Assembly: GCF_003332275.1 (NCBI RefSeq)
Contig: NZ_QOVA01000008.1
Coordinates: forward strand, 1-64,000
DNA from: Edaphovirga cremea
GTDB lineage: Bacteria; Pseudomonadota; Gammaproteobacteria; Enterobacterales; Enterobacteriaceae
DNA: 64,000 bases
Direction: 5' to 3'
Shown piece by piece: positions 10,101-16,745 of this stretch; position 1 is the stretch's first letter, and every line of letters begins with the position of its first letter. The notes beneath the pieces were generated by a model. The model was given only the letters and a program-made list of their open reading frames with translations. It ran no database searches and was not told the DNA's origin. The position numbers and the translations under genes are program-made.

Positions 10101-11397
10101 CGCTGGCACGAATATCCGCCTGGCTTTCAAGCGTCAAATCCGCCGGGCGGATCAGGGTGCTGTTGGCATCACTGCCCGCCAGCAGATTGCCGCTGCTCTG
10201 GATCCCTTGCCCGGCGCGCAGCGTGACGTTGCCTGCCGCCGCCAGGGTGCCGGATTGCCGGATGTCGCCCTGGCGGCTTTGCACCACAAGCTGGCCACCG
10301 CTGTACAGTTTGCCCTGGTGTTCAATGCTGTCCCTGGCGGTCAAGGTGATGTCACCCCCGGCCTGGGTGTAAGGCTCCGCCGTGCCCGCCTGCCAGGTGA
10401 GTTTGCCTTCGCTGCTCACCGTCAGGGTTTTGTCAGCCTGCAGATGCCCGCCCTGGTTGCGAACGCCCACCCCGGCCTCGGTGCCGACCATCCGGATATG
10501 GCCGCTGTACATGCCGCCCATCTGGCCCATGTCGATCGCCAGTTCAGGCGCATTGTCGCCCACGGCAGCCAGCGCGCTGGCGGTCTTGCCATCGGCGCTG
10601 ACCTGGTTGCGCCCCGCCACCACGGAGATACCTTCACGCGCCCAGACCCCGGCGTTCACTTGCACCGCCTGGGCCAGAATATCGACATACTCGGTGTCGT
10701 GGCGGGAGTCCCCATTCAGGCCCCCGCCCTCAATCCGGATCAGCCCACGTTCGACCTGATAGCCCGCCAGACTGCCATCCGCATTCAATTGCGGTTTACC
10801 GGTGGTCAGCGTCATACGCCCGGCATTGATGGTGCCGCAGCCGTCACACACAATGCCTGACGGGTTAGCCACCACGACCTGCGCCTTGCCCCCCGCCACT
10901 TCCAGAAAACCGCGTAACTGGCTGGGGTTGTTGCTGTTCACTTCATTGATGATGACGCTGGCGGGTGCCGCATTCGGATTGAGTTTGGCATTGCCCTGGA
11001 TGTAACCCGCCAGTTGGGTGGAGGTCATCACCGCCGAGTTGTTGAGGATCGCCCCTTGCTGGCCGACATCAAATTGCTGGTACTGGTTGTGCGAGATACC
11101 GGCCTGATTCGGCGCATTGATATTCACCTGCTGCAGCCCGTTCTGGGTGTTGATCACTTCCGGGCGCTGCGCGGGCGCAAGCTGGCCGTCGGCCACGATG
11201 CCGTTGGCCAGCACGGGTTCGACGAACAACGCCAGCCCAATCAGCCACAGGGCGCGGCGCACCGTCACCCACAGGCGGGCACCGCCGGTACCGCGGCTTT
11301 GCCCTGGCTGGCTACTGCAACTGCGGGCCAGTTCTGACACCACCCTCAATTCACCTTGAGTACGGCTGAAAATGATGCGGTAGCACTGTTTGTTCAT
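514..11397 (-). CDS. cdiA: CdiA-type contact-dependent inhibition effector / filamentous haemagglutinin, 3627 aa
   Basis: TpsA exoprotein that is secreted by its CdiB partner and carries a C-terminal toxin into neighbouring cells. The start at 11397 is chosen because AGGGAAG precedes it; it opens an extended signal peptide region (MNKQCYRIIFSRTQGEL, hydrophobic core near residues 45-64, cleavage near VLANG). The TPS domain follows (residues about 66-290, with an NPSGIVCDGC motif). Next come dozens of FHA-1 repeats (N-x-x-G, DNQQG-type), a tyrosine-rich middle region near 1360-1900, FHA-2 repeats (SGGNLSLKAGQDI-like), a pretoxin region and a VENN motif at residues 3410-3413 (1159-1170). The 214 residues after VENN are the variable CT. 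The last 75 are a compact basic domain with an IPGGRVGKLPDGRTVIVR...GRPTLEI...IKFRY pattern. The pattern resembles small CDI ribonuclease domains, but the activity is inferred. The frame is intact throughout. Confidence 0.93.
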   Translation of the reverse strand: MNKQCYRIIFSRTQGELRVVSELARSCSSQPGQSRGTGGARLWVTVRRALWLIGLALFVEPVLANGIVADGQLAPAQRPEVINTQNGLQQVNINAPNQAGISHNQYQQFDVGQQGAILNNSAVMTSTQLAGYIQGNAKLNPNAAPASVIINEVNSNNPSQLRGFLEVAGGKAQVVVANPSGIVCDGCGTINAGRMTLTTGKPQLNADGSLAGYQVERGLIRIEGGGLNGDSRHDTEYVDILAQAVQVNAGVWAREGISVVAGRNQVSADGKTASALAAVGDNAPELAIDMGQMGGMYSGHIRMVGTEAGVGVRNQGGHLQADKTLTVSSEGKLTWQAGTAEPYTQAGGDITLTARDSIEHQGKLYSGGQLVVQSRQGDIRQSGTLAAAGNVTLRAGQGIQSSGNLLAGSDANSTLIRPADLTLESQADIRASGSLLSQKKVSVTGRQVDLSQSRLAAGQAVLTAQAGDVVLQQAQVDSEQLTINSQGHLYTQQAQIRAGNWHITADSLFNQAGVWSQVGAGESRFALTGMLDNTDGSIETQQLSLDTASLTNLRGRLVALDGTAQHWRVSGVLTNQSGVMGSNGSLQLDVGALTNQQGTLQSQSSLVVTAQNGLDNSQGKLLSGGNLTLNSQGTLNNRAGEIRGQSLYLAAQAVNNAQGMMVSQGQLRLDARQSIDNQQGLIDAGDGLEITTEGRWDNRQGTALGGSQARIVAGSLDNAAGRLQSGGELTLTTAGDVNNQAGTLTAQQDLSWQGGALSLFNNDEGKLLSGGSLSLNGGQLNNRQQGLVQSQQALALNLSGAWDNQGGKLASGGSSTVRALSLVNTQGEIQALDALDMQFTRALDNRSGNIISQRAQRLQAENIFNTQGWIGSLGTLTAVSQRFDNQQGEVVSQQDASLTVTIWNNQYGILQSATNLVLRAAQDVYNQGGKISAQTRLLLQGVTNVTPAGTLHNAGGQLLAGEQLQIQAQGIDNQQNGLLYSQKQLQLTLNDQLDNRLGKVQSGEGMQISAAQLLNAQGVIDSQQQLSVQLAGLLDNTQGTVRTNQGLQLSADRVQNAQGVMSSLGSLQLTARQLDNSAGTLISQGAGDYRFTTLNNQQGKIHSGDSLSLDGSTVNNQGGQLVSTLALTLNSDSVDNSTQGIISSQGALSLNTRQVNNRDGGLLMGTTDTTIRAQTLDNTAGRIQSAGTLTLSQLDWLDNHQGYLLANNNLSISGSAVPALALSNQGGTIQSGGALTVSTQTLNNLGGTLLSRGALTLDLQQDYTHQATDILSSNTSVTFRLSGIFTNLADWLLPGELILSGRAVNNLATLVAGTLTLTTGALTNQGRIEADTLTLDVDSLDNQATLMADTLSVNSRTLDNHGSQAVIAATENISLITGETMTNRDGALIYSAGNLSLTSGDMIENRASQIQAQGEVTIAAQRLHNLREGLDIARDAQTRTEDLHLYNYYWRSYGEDVNTDVSSMAPVTQRLTFNDATAANSNPYGTILAMDAASKQAQVQVKDATGSLISLWVNYLALIPNADGSYDMTFYGTQGWRQRTVPTPYQNTVWWNATDSERIELWSPDRFIDIASAPYVTDYNNLRERSITGTVTTDQLISAGVGASLLSGGNMTLHIGAQLLNDASTLSSNGNLTIDGTANIVNQGYSVNERRQGVIVDHYDRAEGHWYPTYNLDETTALTTLDGIISGYGNVSIQGVSLANTTVNQAQISAVDAARNAAAAERAEWERNPLAVNIEGGDWQAADTGLAGGSQPLTPGELALTDLQHLANVATTIPNNGLFRQQTEPDSPFLVVTDPRFANKSNFLSSDYLLQRVGYDPSQVMKRLGDGYYEQQVVTQQLLALTGRQSLQGDNAMAQYQALMNNGIKVAEDFHLVPGVALTPSQIAALQQDIVWLVSETVQTADGPQTVWVPQVYLANTTVRVSGDGAVIAGGNLQLSTDSLSNAANLFADKALGIDTGSFLHQGGDIRADTINVQADSTSLSTNLQDALRQAGMNARELSLSGGDISLQGAKLSATESLSLSASNSLSITTARSSYTADLNILSGAMGSRTSESIDMADGRMAQVSGEWQQALGSSVTSGGNLSLKAGQDITVQGSQVQAGGQLGLLAGGDISLLADTTTNNTHLEANSRTSTVSNSRQADTLHTTTLSGSDGVTMLAGGDFVAEGAQVESASGSIGLSAQQVTIEEARQQLSESDSEQSKVGKTQSQRETESSSDVSLGSVFSAKEGITVIAGQGDITVQGSTLQSEQGSLGLKAAGDITLTASQDEQHFKQQGSSSSKGVLSSSQSAYQREEHSSTANGSLLSGDNVTLQAGNDLRIRGSAVAADGDITLNAKNNVTVEAATNTTSYYEMNSTKKSGVFSGGNLGVTVGSQSSKSERKGAEVTESDSRSIIGTTGGNVIINAGDQVTLSATDVVAGRAAGDNERKTGHIDITGSDIAILPGRDSITQDTKQSSKSSGLTISVADPIINGIRNIRDIVNSDSDGITKVRQLANEIGATSVDMGMGAALPMTYGRSSSNSESHYEGTFNSGSTLNASGNVQLTATGEKGQGDILIRGSQVSAGEAVIMDAKRDVAIVTSTDSEHLSSSASSKGWSVTDGMPGLGAVARAVNGAPNNGNDVLPFAMDKSNSTADRTSTTENASLISGSDIYINSREGSVAIAGSSLTSVNDLLIGADKGNITVTTGNNTIHEAQSGSHTMVGNLGGDGYSGTVGWQKDDFSSTADSNQQSTLRSQIVSQNGNVSLQAGEDVSIHGADISAGKSLLVSGNNVLFDVSEDSLKTHSESSSTQYGVKGQVSGWVASAAQTAEKAARSAQDGDDPRLTGIYAAQTGLTVATQTMQSNMNPSAFKVSASATAGKSAQEQDYSHQQQQGSTLQAGDAVVIKARNDIVGQGVDISGKSVVLDAGRDIVLNASQDSESQKSSTSGNSVSAGVGFSMGGSQNGFTGELGYSQNQSREDGSSQSNNNSKVHADDTLTIISGRDTTLTGAELSADKVIADIGRDLSIASVQDSARYDSKSTSSGMNLSVCIPPVCYGSVVEGSVSANAGKLHNNFTSVTDQSGIYAGQGGFDITVGNHTQLDGAVLASEATADKNHLDTGTLGWSELKNESEWSGKQGGFTVSGGAGLNKDTQQYAPSSQGLPSTGLAQVSGKESGITQSAIADGTITIRDKEGQQQDVAELSRDTANANHSVEDGFDKDKVQDKLDIQKEAVALGIQAADAYKTSMEQQAAAKNAQLREELGQAYPEATKEQLDAAVKSDSRYIDAEKEYGPGSDFWRETSAATGLLAGILGGNLQGGLAAGAAPYMSKLVKDAAGENEAARIALHGIVSAALTQLQGGDALAGAAGGMASAALMGNTLSKAFYGKNVDELDAEQRTFISNLATAVGVAAGGSVGGDTFSASSGANAARVEVENNSLSLVLKVCGVAASCRNKVAEQLLEIGAKAGIVGLAGATLKDVADNITSDELDHLIMLQMMGTSEITEKYLNSLQDKYAPDAASNPNIGKDLTDEQKKELGGTGSGTPGGWGPEDEENARNSEQKTTVDDLMSSSSKGQETTGRSKLFERTGGSDAANKEFDSLAPTEIKDIPGGRVGKLPDGRTVIVRERSTDGRPTLEIQSGKNRIKFRYDE

Positions 11398-11467
11398 GAG
11401 CAACTTCCCTGATAAAAATGATCCCATTCAATAAAAAACGTTTGCCGTCACTGCCCGCTCTTCACCG

Positions 11468-13192
11468 CTAGATTTGCAGGTTAATGCTGAAACCGGTGGT
11501 CACACCCGAGGTGTGGAAGCCTTCCGGCTTATAGAGCGGGACGCCGGCAAACAGGTCGTAACTGACGCGCTGCCAGAATGCGCCTCTCACCCCCAGCACG
11601 GTGCCTGCCAGCTGTTGCCCAACCAGATGTCGGGTTCCGGGCCCATCAACACGGCCATAATCCGCCCCCCAATAGAGTTCATGACCGCGCGAGAACATAT
11701 TCCAGGCCACTTCGTTACGCCAAATCAGGCCTTTTTCACCGGATAGACTCTGTTCGCCATCAAACCCGCGCACGGTGTAACGCCCGGCGATGGCCAGACG
11801 ATCCTGGGGGGTCAGTGGCTCGTTGCTCCATTGCCCACGCACACTGGTGTTGTAGCGCCAGGCTTGACTGGCCCATTGGAAAGGCAGGTTCAGGCTGACA
11901 TCCCCCATGAGCATGCTGGGGCGGGCCGTGCCGCCGTCATAGGCTTCTTCCGGCGCAGGCAGGGCGCCAAATGCCCCGGTCCCCTGCCGCCAGTTGAGAT
12001 TGGCATCGAGCGTGTTGTCACCCAGATAACTGCGTTGATTGAACCCCAGCTCCCAGCCCGCCGTGCGGCGCCGTTGATCTGCAAACTCAATGTCCTCTAC
12101 GGCGTTGGTTGAATGACGGCGATAAACGCGCATATTGAGTGTGGTTTTGTGTGACTGATTACGAAACAGCAAACGGGAAACCGTTAATTGGGCACTTTCG
12201 CTTTTGCCGCTGTAGCGGAGGGTCTCGTTGGCATTGGGGATACTCTGGTAATAATCGTAGTCGTTGTAGTTGGCGGAAAAGCCCCAGTCCCCCACGGGAA
12301 TGCTGTAGTTCACCGTGTTGGAACGGCTGTCATACGGCCCATCGCGAAAGAGGCTTCTGCCGATGTTGGCATAGAAAAGGTCGTTCTGGGCAAAGGGGGC
12401 ATCAATCGACAGGGTGGCTGACCCCTGGTACCTGCCGGTGCTTTCAGAGCCGCTGTCATCCAGCCCGAGGCTGAGATGGATCGGGCGGCTCTCTTTCCAG
12501 GCGATCAGCAGATCGCTGGTCGCCTCCTGGGTGCCCGGCACAATCTGAATGTCCGCCTCAACGTTCGGGACACGCTTGAAGTTCTCCAGCGCCTGTTCAA
12601 TATCGCGCAGGTTGAGGATGTCCCCGGAACGGGCCGGGACGGCATTCCATAATCTGGCACGATAAGACACCGGCTCCACAAAACGGATCTGGGCAATGCG
12701 GCCTGGCTGCAGTGTGAGCGTCAATACACCCTGGGTGAGATCCTGCTCCTGGGCCATGACGCGCGTGGTGACGTAGCCTTTTTCCAGAATGGCATTCTGG
12801 ACTTTATTGATCGCCAACAGGATCCCTTGCGATCCTAGACAGCGGCCTTTGGCGTCCTTGACGGCATCAAGCGCCCATTGAAAACGGCTGGCGGAGTCCC
12901 CTGCCAATGTGAAGGTAGTAAGGGTAAAGCATGGGGATTCATTGGCGGGGTAATCCGGCAACGAGACGCTTGGCCGGGTGAGCCGGATGTCGGTTTGTGG
13001 GGTATTTTGCTGCTGTAAAGCCCGTTCCCTTTCCTGCTGCCGCATTTGTTCCTGGGCATCAATGGCGGCCGCGTCCTGAGACAAGGACGGTGGGAGCATA
13101 GCGGCAGACACCCGCGCCGCGGGGTGTGTTGCCAGACAGAAAAGACAGGCGTTGAAAAACAGCGCCCGACAGCGGTCATTATTACGGTTCAT
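11468..13192 (-). CDS. cdiB: CdiB/ShlB-family outer membrane TpsB transporter, 574 aa
   Basis: Two-partner secretion pore that exports CdiA across the outer membrane. The start at 13192 (MNRNNDRCRALFF) is preferred because an AAGGG...GGG ribosome site precedes it and it opens a signal peptide ending near ARVSA. A mature N-terminus rich in Gln and Arg (EQMRQQERERALQQQ) forms the usual plug-helix region. Two POTRA domains follow (about residues 75-225, with GYVTTRV and LQPGRI motifs), then a 16-strand-type FhaC beta barrel to the C-terminus (SGVTTGFSINLQI, ending in an aromatic/hydrophobic strand). It is the first gene of the operon; 70 nt separate it from cdiA. Length and layout match CdiB/FhaC proteins. 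Confidence 0.92.
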   Translation of the reverse strand: MNRNNDRCRALFFNACLFCLATHPAARVSAAMLPPSLSQDAAAIDAQEQMRQQERERALQQQNTPQTDIRLTRPSVSLPDYPANESPCFTLTTFTLAGDSASRFQWALDAVKDAKGRCLGSQGILLAINKVQNAILEKGYVTTRVMAQEQDLTQGVLTLTLQPGRIAQIRFVEPVSYRARLWNAVPARSGDILNLRDIEQALENFKRVPNVEADIQIVPGTQEATSDLLIAWKESRPIHLSLGLDDSGSESTGRYQGSATLSIDAPFAQNDLFYANIGRSLFRDGPYDSRSNTVNYSIPVGDWGFSANYNDYDYYQSIPNANETLRYSGKSESAQLTVSRLLFRNQSHKTTLNMRVYRRHSTNAVEDIEFADQRRRTAGWELGFNQRSYLGDNTLDANLNWRQGTGAFGALPAPEEAYDGGTARPSMLMGDVSLNLPFQWASQAWRYNTSVRGQWSNEPLTPQDRLAIAGRYTVRGFDGEQSLSGEKGLIWRNEVAWNMFSRGHELYWGADYGRVDGPGTRHLVGQQLAGTVLGVRGAFWQRVSYDLFAGVPLYKPEGFHTSGVTTGFSINLQI

Positions 13193-13339
13193 CCCTGTAA
13201 CCCTTGGTAAATTCAACTCAGCACAATGCATGCAAATAGGCACAGAGGGCTTTTTCATGCCATCCATGTCAGCAAACGGTCTTTGTCAGATTGATAAAAA
13301 AGAGCACCCCAGTGGTCTGGGTAAAAGAAAAGTGTGCGG

Positions 13340-13369
13340 ATATTAACCGATAGAAAGGATTGGTTACAA
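13340..13369 (-). promoter_or_regulatory. Candidate sigma-70 promoter for cdiBA
   Basis: On the minus strand TTGTAA (364-369 in the 13 kb line, i.e. 13364-13369) and TAATAT (13340-13345) are separated by 18 nt, 148 nt before the cdiB start. Four of six bases match consensus in each box. This is the best candidate I see in the cdiB upstream gap; it is not proven. Confidence 0.35.
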
Positions 13370-13410
13370 TTGCTTATGAGAAATATTGTTCAATGAATCT
13401 GAACGATGAG

Positions 13411-13440
13411 AGCGCCGCCTGGCAACAGGCGGCGCTTTTC
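13411..13440. terminator. Strong hairpin between pilin gene and cdi promoter region
   Basis: An 11-bp perfect stem (13411-13421 with 13426-13436, GC-rich, GCAA tetraloop). On the plus strand it runs directly into TTTTC. It sits 44 nt beyond the stop of the minus-strand pilin gene, so it probably ends that transcript. The better T-tract, however, is on the plus strand. Confidence 0.6.
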
Positions 13441-13479
13441 TGAAGAGAGGCGATAGACTTTGCTGCCGCGTAAAGTCTA

Positions 13480-14010
13480 TCAATTGTAGGTAAACGAGGC
13501 GACGACCGAGGCATTGATTGAGCCGGGCGTAACCCCGCCACTCGCGGTGTAAGCGCGGGTTCGCAGTGAAAACGTGGCAGTTTGGCTGCCGCTGTTTACA
13601 TCAACTGTGGCCGTCTTGCCATTGCCATAGTTCATTCCATCGCTCCCGGTTAATTCGATCGAGAGATTGGTTGCCGTGCCCTGGTTCTTGTAGCGTTCGG
13701 CATCTGCGCCATCCTGAGTGCCAGCAAAGGTGGCCTGTACCTTGGTGGTGGATGCCGGGCAGTCTCTCAGGACTATCTGGAAAGACTTCCACTCACTCCC
13801 GGTTCCCGCTGTCGCCAGAGTCGTCGCCTGGATCTGCTGCAGATCGACATTGATGACCGAGTTGCTGCTGTCAACAACACAAGGAGAGGCGATGACATTT
13901 CCCGTAATATTGATTGTACTGACATCCGCTGCGTTAAGTCCCATGCTATACGTGACTAACAGTATTACGCTGCCATATGCCAATTTGACTGACGGTTTCA
14001 ATTTCATCAT
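13480..14010 (-). CDS. Type-1-like fimbrial subunit (orphan, minor-type), 176 aa
   Basis: Exported pilin of the FimA/FimG-type fold. The start at 14010 (ATGATG, preceded by GGAGGGTGAGG) opens a signal peptide (MMKLKPSVKLAYGSVILLVTYSMGLNAADV). The mature protein has an N-terminal donor strand (STINITGNVIASPC), a disulphide pair (Cys in ASPC and RDCP) and the C-terminal alternating beta strand ending FTYN, as in usher-assembled subunits. It lies 189 nt downstream of a second pilin gene on the same strand, with no chaperone or usher of its own. It may be assembled by the chaperone-usher system encoded about 8 kb upstream. A minor or adaptor role is inferred from its distinct sequence. Confidence 0.85.
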   Translation of the reverse strand: MMKLKPSVKLAYGSVILLVTYSMGLNAADVSTINITGNVIASPCVVDSSNSVINVDLQQIQATTLATAGTGSEWKSFQIVLRDCPASTTKVQATFAGTQDGADAERYKNQGTATNLSIELTGSDGMNYGNGKTATVDVNSGSQTATFSLRTRAYTASGGVTPGSINASVVASFTYN

Positions 14011-14199
14011 TGCCTCACCCTCCGTTATTCCAATTCCTGCCTGCGTCATGGGTAATTAATTATTCTCAACCAGCAATAAATTACCTATTTAAAAGGATGG
14101 CGTGGTTCATTGCATTTATGCTTTCCAGCCTCTTTATTTACAAGGCTAAATACAAGACATGGATGTGCATCGAACCACGTTATTCCTTATCCGCTCTTT

Positions 14200-14724
14200 T
14201 TACTGATATATCACCGTAAACTGGGCGCTGGCATTGGCAATACCCGCCGTTACCGCACCGGACGTCGCCTTGTAGCGGGCAACAAACTCCAGGAGGTTAT
14301 CTGCACCGGAGACCAGGGCATAAGGCTGTGAATTTTCAAATAATCTCACGATCTGCTGGCTGGCGTCTGTCAGTTGAATTGCGACGCCCGTTGCCGTATC
14401 TACTCCGTCGCCTATTGCCAGCAGGCTGTTGTCGCCCGCCACGCTGGTACCGTCAAACTTCACCACAGCACTGCTCGCCGCAACCGGGCAATCTTTCAGG
14501 ATCAGTTGGAATGCCGTCGGGGCAGCCGTCGAACCAACCCCGGTAAATGCCGTGGAGGCCACTTTGCCCAGGGTGACCGTCAGGTTCTGCGAGTTGGTAT
14601 CAACGGTGCAGGCAACGTCTGTGATTTCACCGACAAAGTTGATTGTACCGTCTGCAGCAAATACGGCAGGAGCAGCAACAACAGAGGACAGCAGGGCAAC
14701 AGCAAGTAAATTCTTCTTCATCAT
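14200..14724 (-). CDS. Type-1-like fimbrial subunit (orphan), 174 aa
   Basis: Pilin of the FimA family. The signal peptide MMKKNLLAVALLSSVVAAPAVFA ends at AFA-AD. The mature part starts with the typical donor strand (GTINFVGEITDVACTV) and has a Cys in VAC and a second in KDCP, with the C-terminal strand ASAQFTVIYQ ending in the penultimate Tyr typical of usher substrates. RBS evidence is modest (TAGAGATTTT before ATG). It is first in a two-gene set with the pilin downstream and faces a 767-bp upstream gap shared with a divergent LuxR-type regulator. No chaperone or usher accompanies it, so it must use another locus or be an outlying part of the adjacent operon. Confidence 0.88.
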   Translation of the reverse strand: MMKKNLLAVALLSSVVAAPAVFAADGTINFVGEITDVACTVDTNSQNLTVTLGKVASTAFTGVGSTAAPTAFQLILKDCPVAASSAVVKFDGTSVAGDNSLLAIGDGVDTATGVAIQLTDASQQIVRLFENSQPYALVSGADNLLEFVARYKATSGAVTAGIANASAQFTVIYQ

Positions 14725-15491
14725 AAAATCTCTATTTAATTAATAACAGGGTTAGGGTTAATTCCTTTTCATTTAATTCAATGCGCGGATATCGAACTCT
14801 TTCATCATTTCACCCTGCCCACCTTTATAGCCATATCGGTCAGAAGTGAGGGGCTATCACACGCAATTCAGGGGTAATCATCCTTTACCTGATGCGTACA
14901 GATTACTGATATTTTGGATTCTTAGTAGGCGACTTTAGTTATGCCTTTGTTGTTTTTTGTACACTTTATGACAAAGTGTAACTGGCCGGTCTCCGCGTTA
15001 TTTTTTACTGATAAGTCAATTCCAGCACTGCCGTCGCCAGCATTAATATTGCACAAAAGAAAGTTAATATTTTCAGTAAATTGATTAAAATTTACTTTCA
15101 TAAACTTCTTATTTTGGTGTTTTTAGTGTTTAAATCAATTAAAGAGATTAAGCGCAATTTCTATTGATTAATTGGATTTATATACTTTTATTTTCTATTT
15201 TTTCATTATTATATGCTGATTTTTATTTCATTGGGGAAACTAAAACCCAGTGCAAAATCAGCCTTTCATGTAAGAATAAACCGAAATTATAGTGGGATAC
15301 TCATTTATCCAATTGAATATAAAGAAAAAATCAAGTTTTCAATGGCGTGGAGTGGAATTTTGACACGAAGAAATTCTTACCAGTAATATTATTCCCATCC
15401 TGGCGATTATCACCGCGCTTTTAGCAGAAATGACTCAATCAAGTTTAAAGAGTTCAGCCTGTGCAAGGATTTATTTTAGAAGGAATTAACC
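14725..15491. other. 767-bp AT-rich intergenic region between pilin and LuxR regulator
   Basis: No credible coding sequence. It is strongly AT-rich, as is typical of H-NS-silenced fimbrial promoters (inference). It contains an 8-bp-arm palindrome at 14960-14980 and presumably the divergent promoters for the orphan pilin genes and the LuxR-type regulator. I could not fix a unique -10/-35 pair. Confidence 0.6.
14960..14980. promoter_or_regulatory. Palindrome TACACTTT-N5-AAAGTGTA, candidate operator
   Basis: Perfect 8-bp inverted repeat (14960-14967 and 14973-14980) with a 5-nt spacer, in the divergent gap 236 nt upstream of the pilin start. The symmetry and spacing suit a dimeric HTH regulator. 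The binding protein is unknown; the neighbouring LuxR-type and IprA-like genes are candidates. Confidence 0.4.
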
Positions 15492-16175
15492 ATGGGAAAT
15501 AATATTTTTCTGCAACATGCCTGCATGTACACCAGAGTGGGGATAAAGTCGTTACTGGAAAATATGGACTGTGACTGTCCGGTCAACGTGATTACAGATA
15601 TCGAGGACCTGAATTCCAGTCGCTATCCAAGAAAGAATACATCGGATACGGATATTTTTATTCTCGGGATGCAGGGCAATGGAAGTAACCCCAGTAAAAC
15701 ATTGAGTTTTATTGTTGAACGGCTCCCTGTGTTTTCCCCCGACGCCAAGGTCATTATTATCGCGCCGACGTTCTCAGTAGGCCATTTAAGAAACCATCTG
15801 TTGGGGTTACATAACGTACATGCTGTTCTGGATAGGGCGAGCCCTTTGCAAGAATTTCAAATGCAGTTAAAAGAAATCTTGATGCTTCCCCTGAACATGA
15901 TGAGACCGCACAAATCTATGGCGGCATCTCTGAGCCATCAGGAACTCAACGTGCTGGGCTTTTTGCTGCAAGGGAATTCGACACATGATGTCGCTCAGAA
16001 ATTGCGCATTCACAACAAAACAGTCAGTCATCACAAGCGATCAGCACTGCATAAACTGGGGATTCGCTCATTACATCGTCTGATCATGTGCGATAACAGC
16101 AGGAGTATGGTAGACACATTGGTGCGCAAAGCAAACCTGGAATCTTCATCAGATACGTCAGCATTGGCAACATAG
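15492..16175 (+). CDS. LuxR/RcsA-type transcriptional regulator, 227 aa
   Basis: N-terminal receiver-like but degenerate domain (residues about 1-130; no clear phospho-acceptor Asp in a typical acidic pocket), then a C-terminal LuxR HTH (about 147-200: SLSHQELNVLGFLLQGNSTH, DVAQKLRIHNKTVSHHKR, LHKLGIRSLHRL). This is the layout of RcsA-, EcpR- and MatA-like regulators that control capsules and fimbriae. A good ribosome site (AGAAGGAATTAACC) precedes the ATG. It is divergent from the orphan pilin pair, so control of those genes and/or of the fimbrial operon further along is likely but inferred. A hairpin terminator follows at 16200. Confidence 0.85.
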   Translation: MGNNIFLQHACMYTRVGIKSLLENMDCDCPVNVITDIEDLNSSRYPRKNTSDTDIFILGMQGNGSNPSKTLSFIVERLPVFSPDAKVIIIAPTFSVGHLRNHLLGLHNVHAVLDRASPLQEFQMQLKEILMLPLNMMRPHKSMAASLSHQELNVLGFLLQGNSTHDVAQKLRIHNKTVSHHKRSALHKLGIRSLHRLIMCDNSRSMVDTLVRKANLESSSDTSALAT

Positions 16176-16199
16176 GCGCAAAGGCCGTTTGAGTTGAGT

Positions 16200-16230
16200 A
16201 GCCTAACCCGTTATCGGGGTAGGCTTTGTC
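16200..16230 (+). terminator. Terminator of the LuxR-type gene
   Basis: AGCCTAACCCG (16200-16210) pairs with CGGGGTAGGCT (16215-16225) with one mismatch and a TTAT loop, followed by TTGTCT, 25 nt after the stop codon. Confidence 0.7.
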
Positions 16231-16385
16231 TACCAGGCCAGATTGCAAGCACCCAAGCTGAAGTCGGGCGTAGTATGATAACTATTTTGTATGTTGTAAC
16301 TAATAATGATTTGATAAAGGTATAAATCGCATCGATTAATGTCCCCTTGCGTCATATTCGTTCCTATTAAAGATCAACCTTCAAT

Positions 16386-16419
16386 GAGCAGCACCTCTTT
16401 TGGTTCGCGCTGCTCTTTT
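16386..16419 (+). terminator. Orphan terminator-like hairpin
   Basis: GAGCAGC (16386-16392) and GCTGCTC (16409-16415) form a 7-bp stem with a 16-nt loop, followed by TTTT (16416-16419). It is not immediately behind a gene; the preceding 150 nt could be a small RNA, or this may be a second terminator for the LuxR-type gene. Confidence 0.5.
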
Positions 16420-16745
16420 CCTTAAAATGATCTACACCGCATTTTGAACAATTCATTTTTACTTGAATAACTAATGCGAGCCTGCATAATAAAACAAACC
16501 GTTAATTTGTCTACAATGTCACCAATAACTGAACAACTTTAAGTAATTAGAGCGTTTTCCTTAAGAAGTTGTTAGCGGTTTGTTTTATTAATACACGTAA
16601 TTAATTGCACGCCTATTAATTACGTGCAGAGTTCTTTAGAACCAAATATAGACAGGTCTGTTTTATTGACTATTTATGGAAACAGGACAATACTCATCAC
16701 TAATATTACAGCCAACACTGGCTTAATTAAGCAGTAATTCATGGA

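Larger units (their letters stand above)
16176..16745. other. 570-bp intergenic region with two plus-strand hairpin terminators
   Basis: Between the LuxR-type and the IprA-like genes. The first hairpin (16200) ends the LuxR transcript. A second terminator-like hairpin stands alone at 16386-16419, about 210 nt past the stop codon, with no ORF before it. The rest is AT-rich and presumably carries the promoter of the IprA-like gene. No protein-coding gene is supported. Confidence 0.6.

Noticed and set aside
545..11359. Many long plus-strand open frames opposite cdiA, such as 6403-7344 and 7876-8508
   Set aside because: They are antisense shadows of a repetitive, GC-rich gene; they lack ribosome sites and consist of repeat-derived composition.
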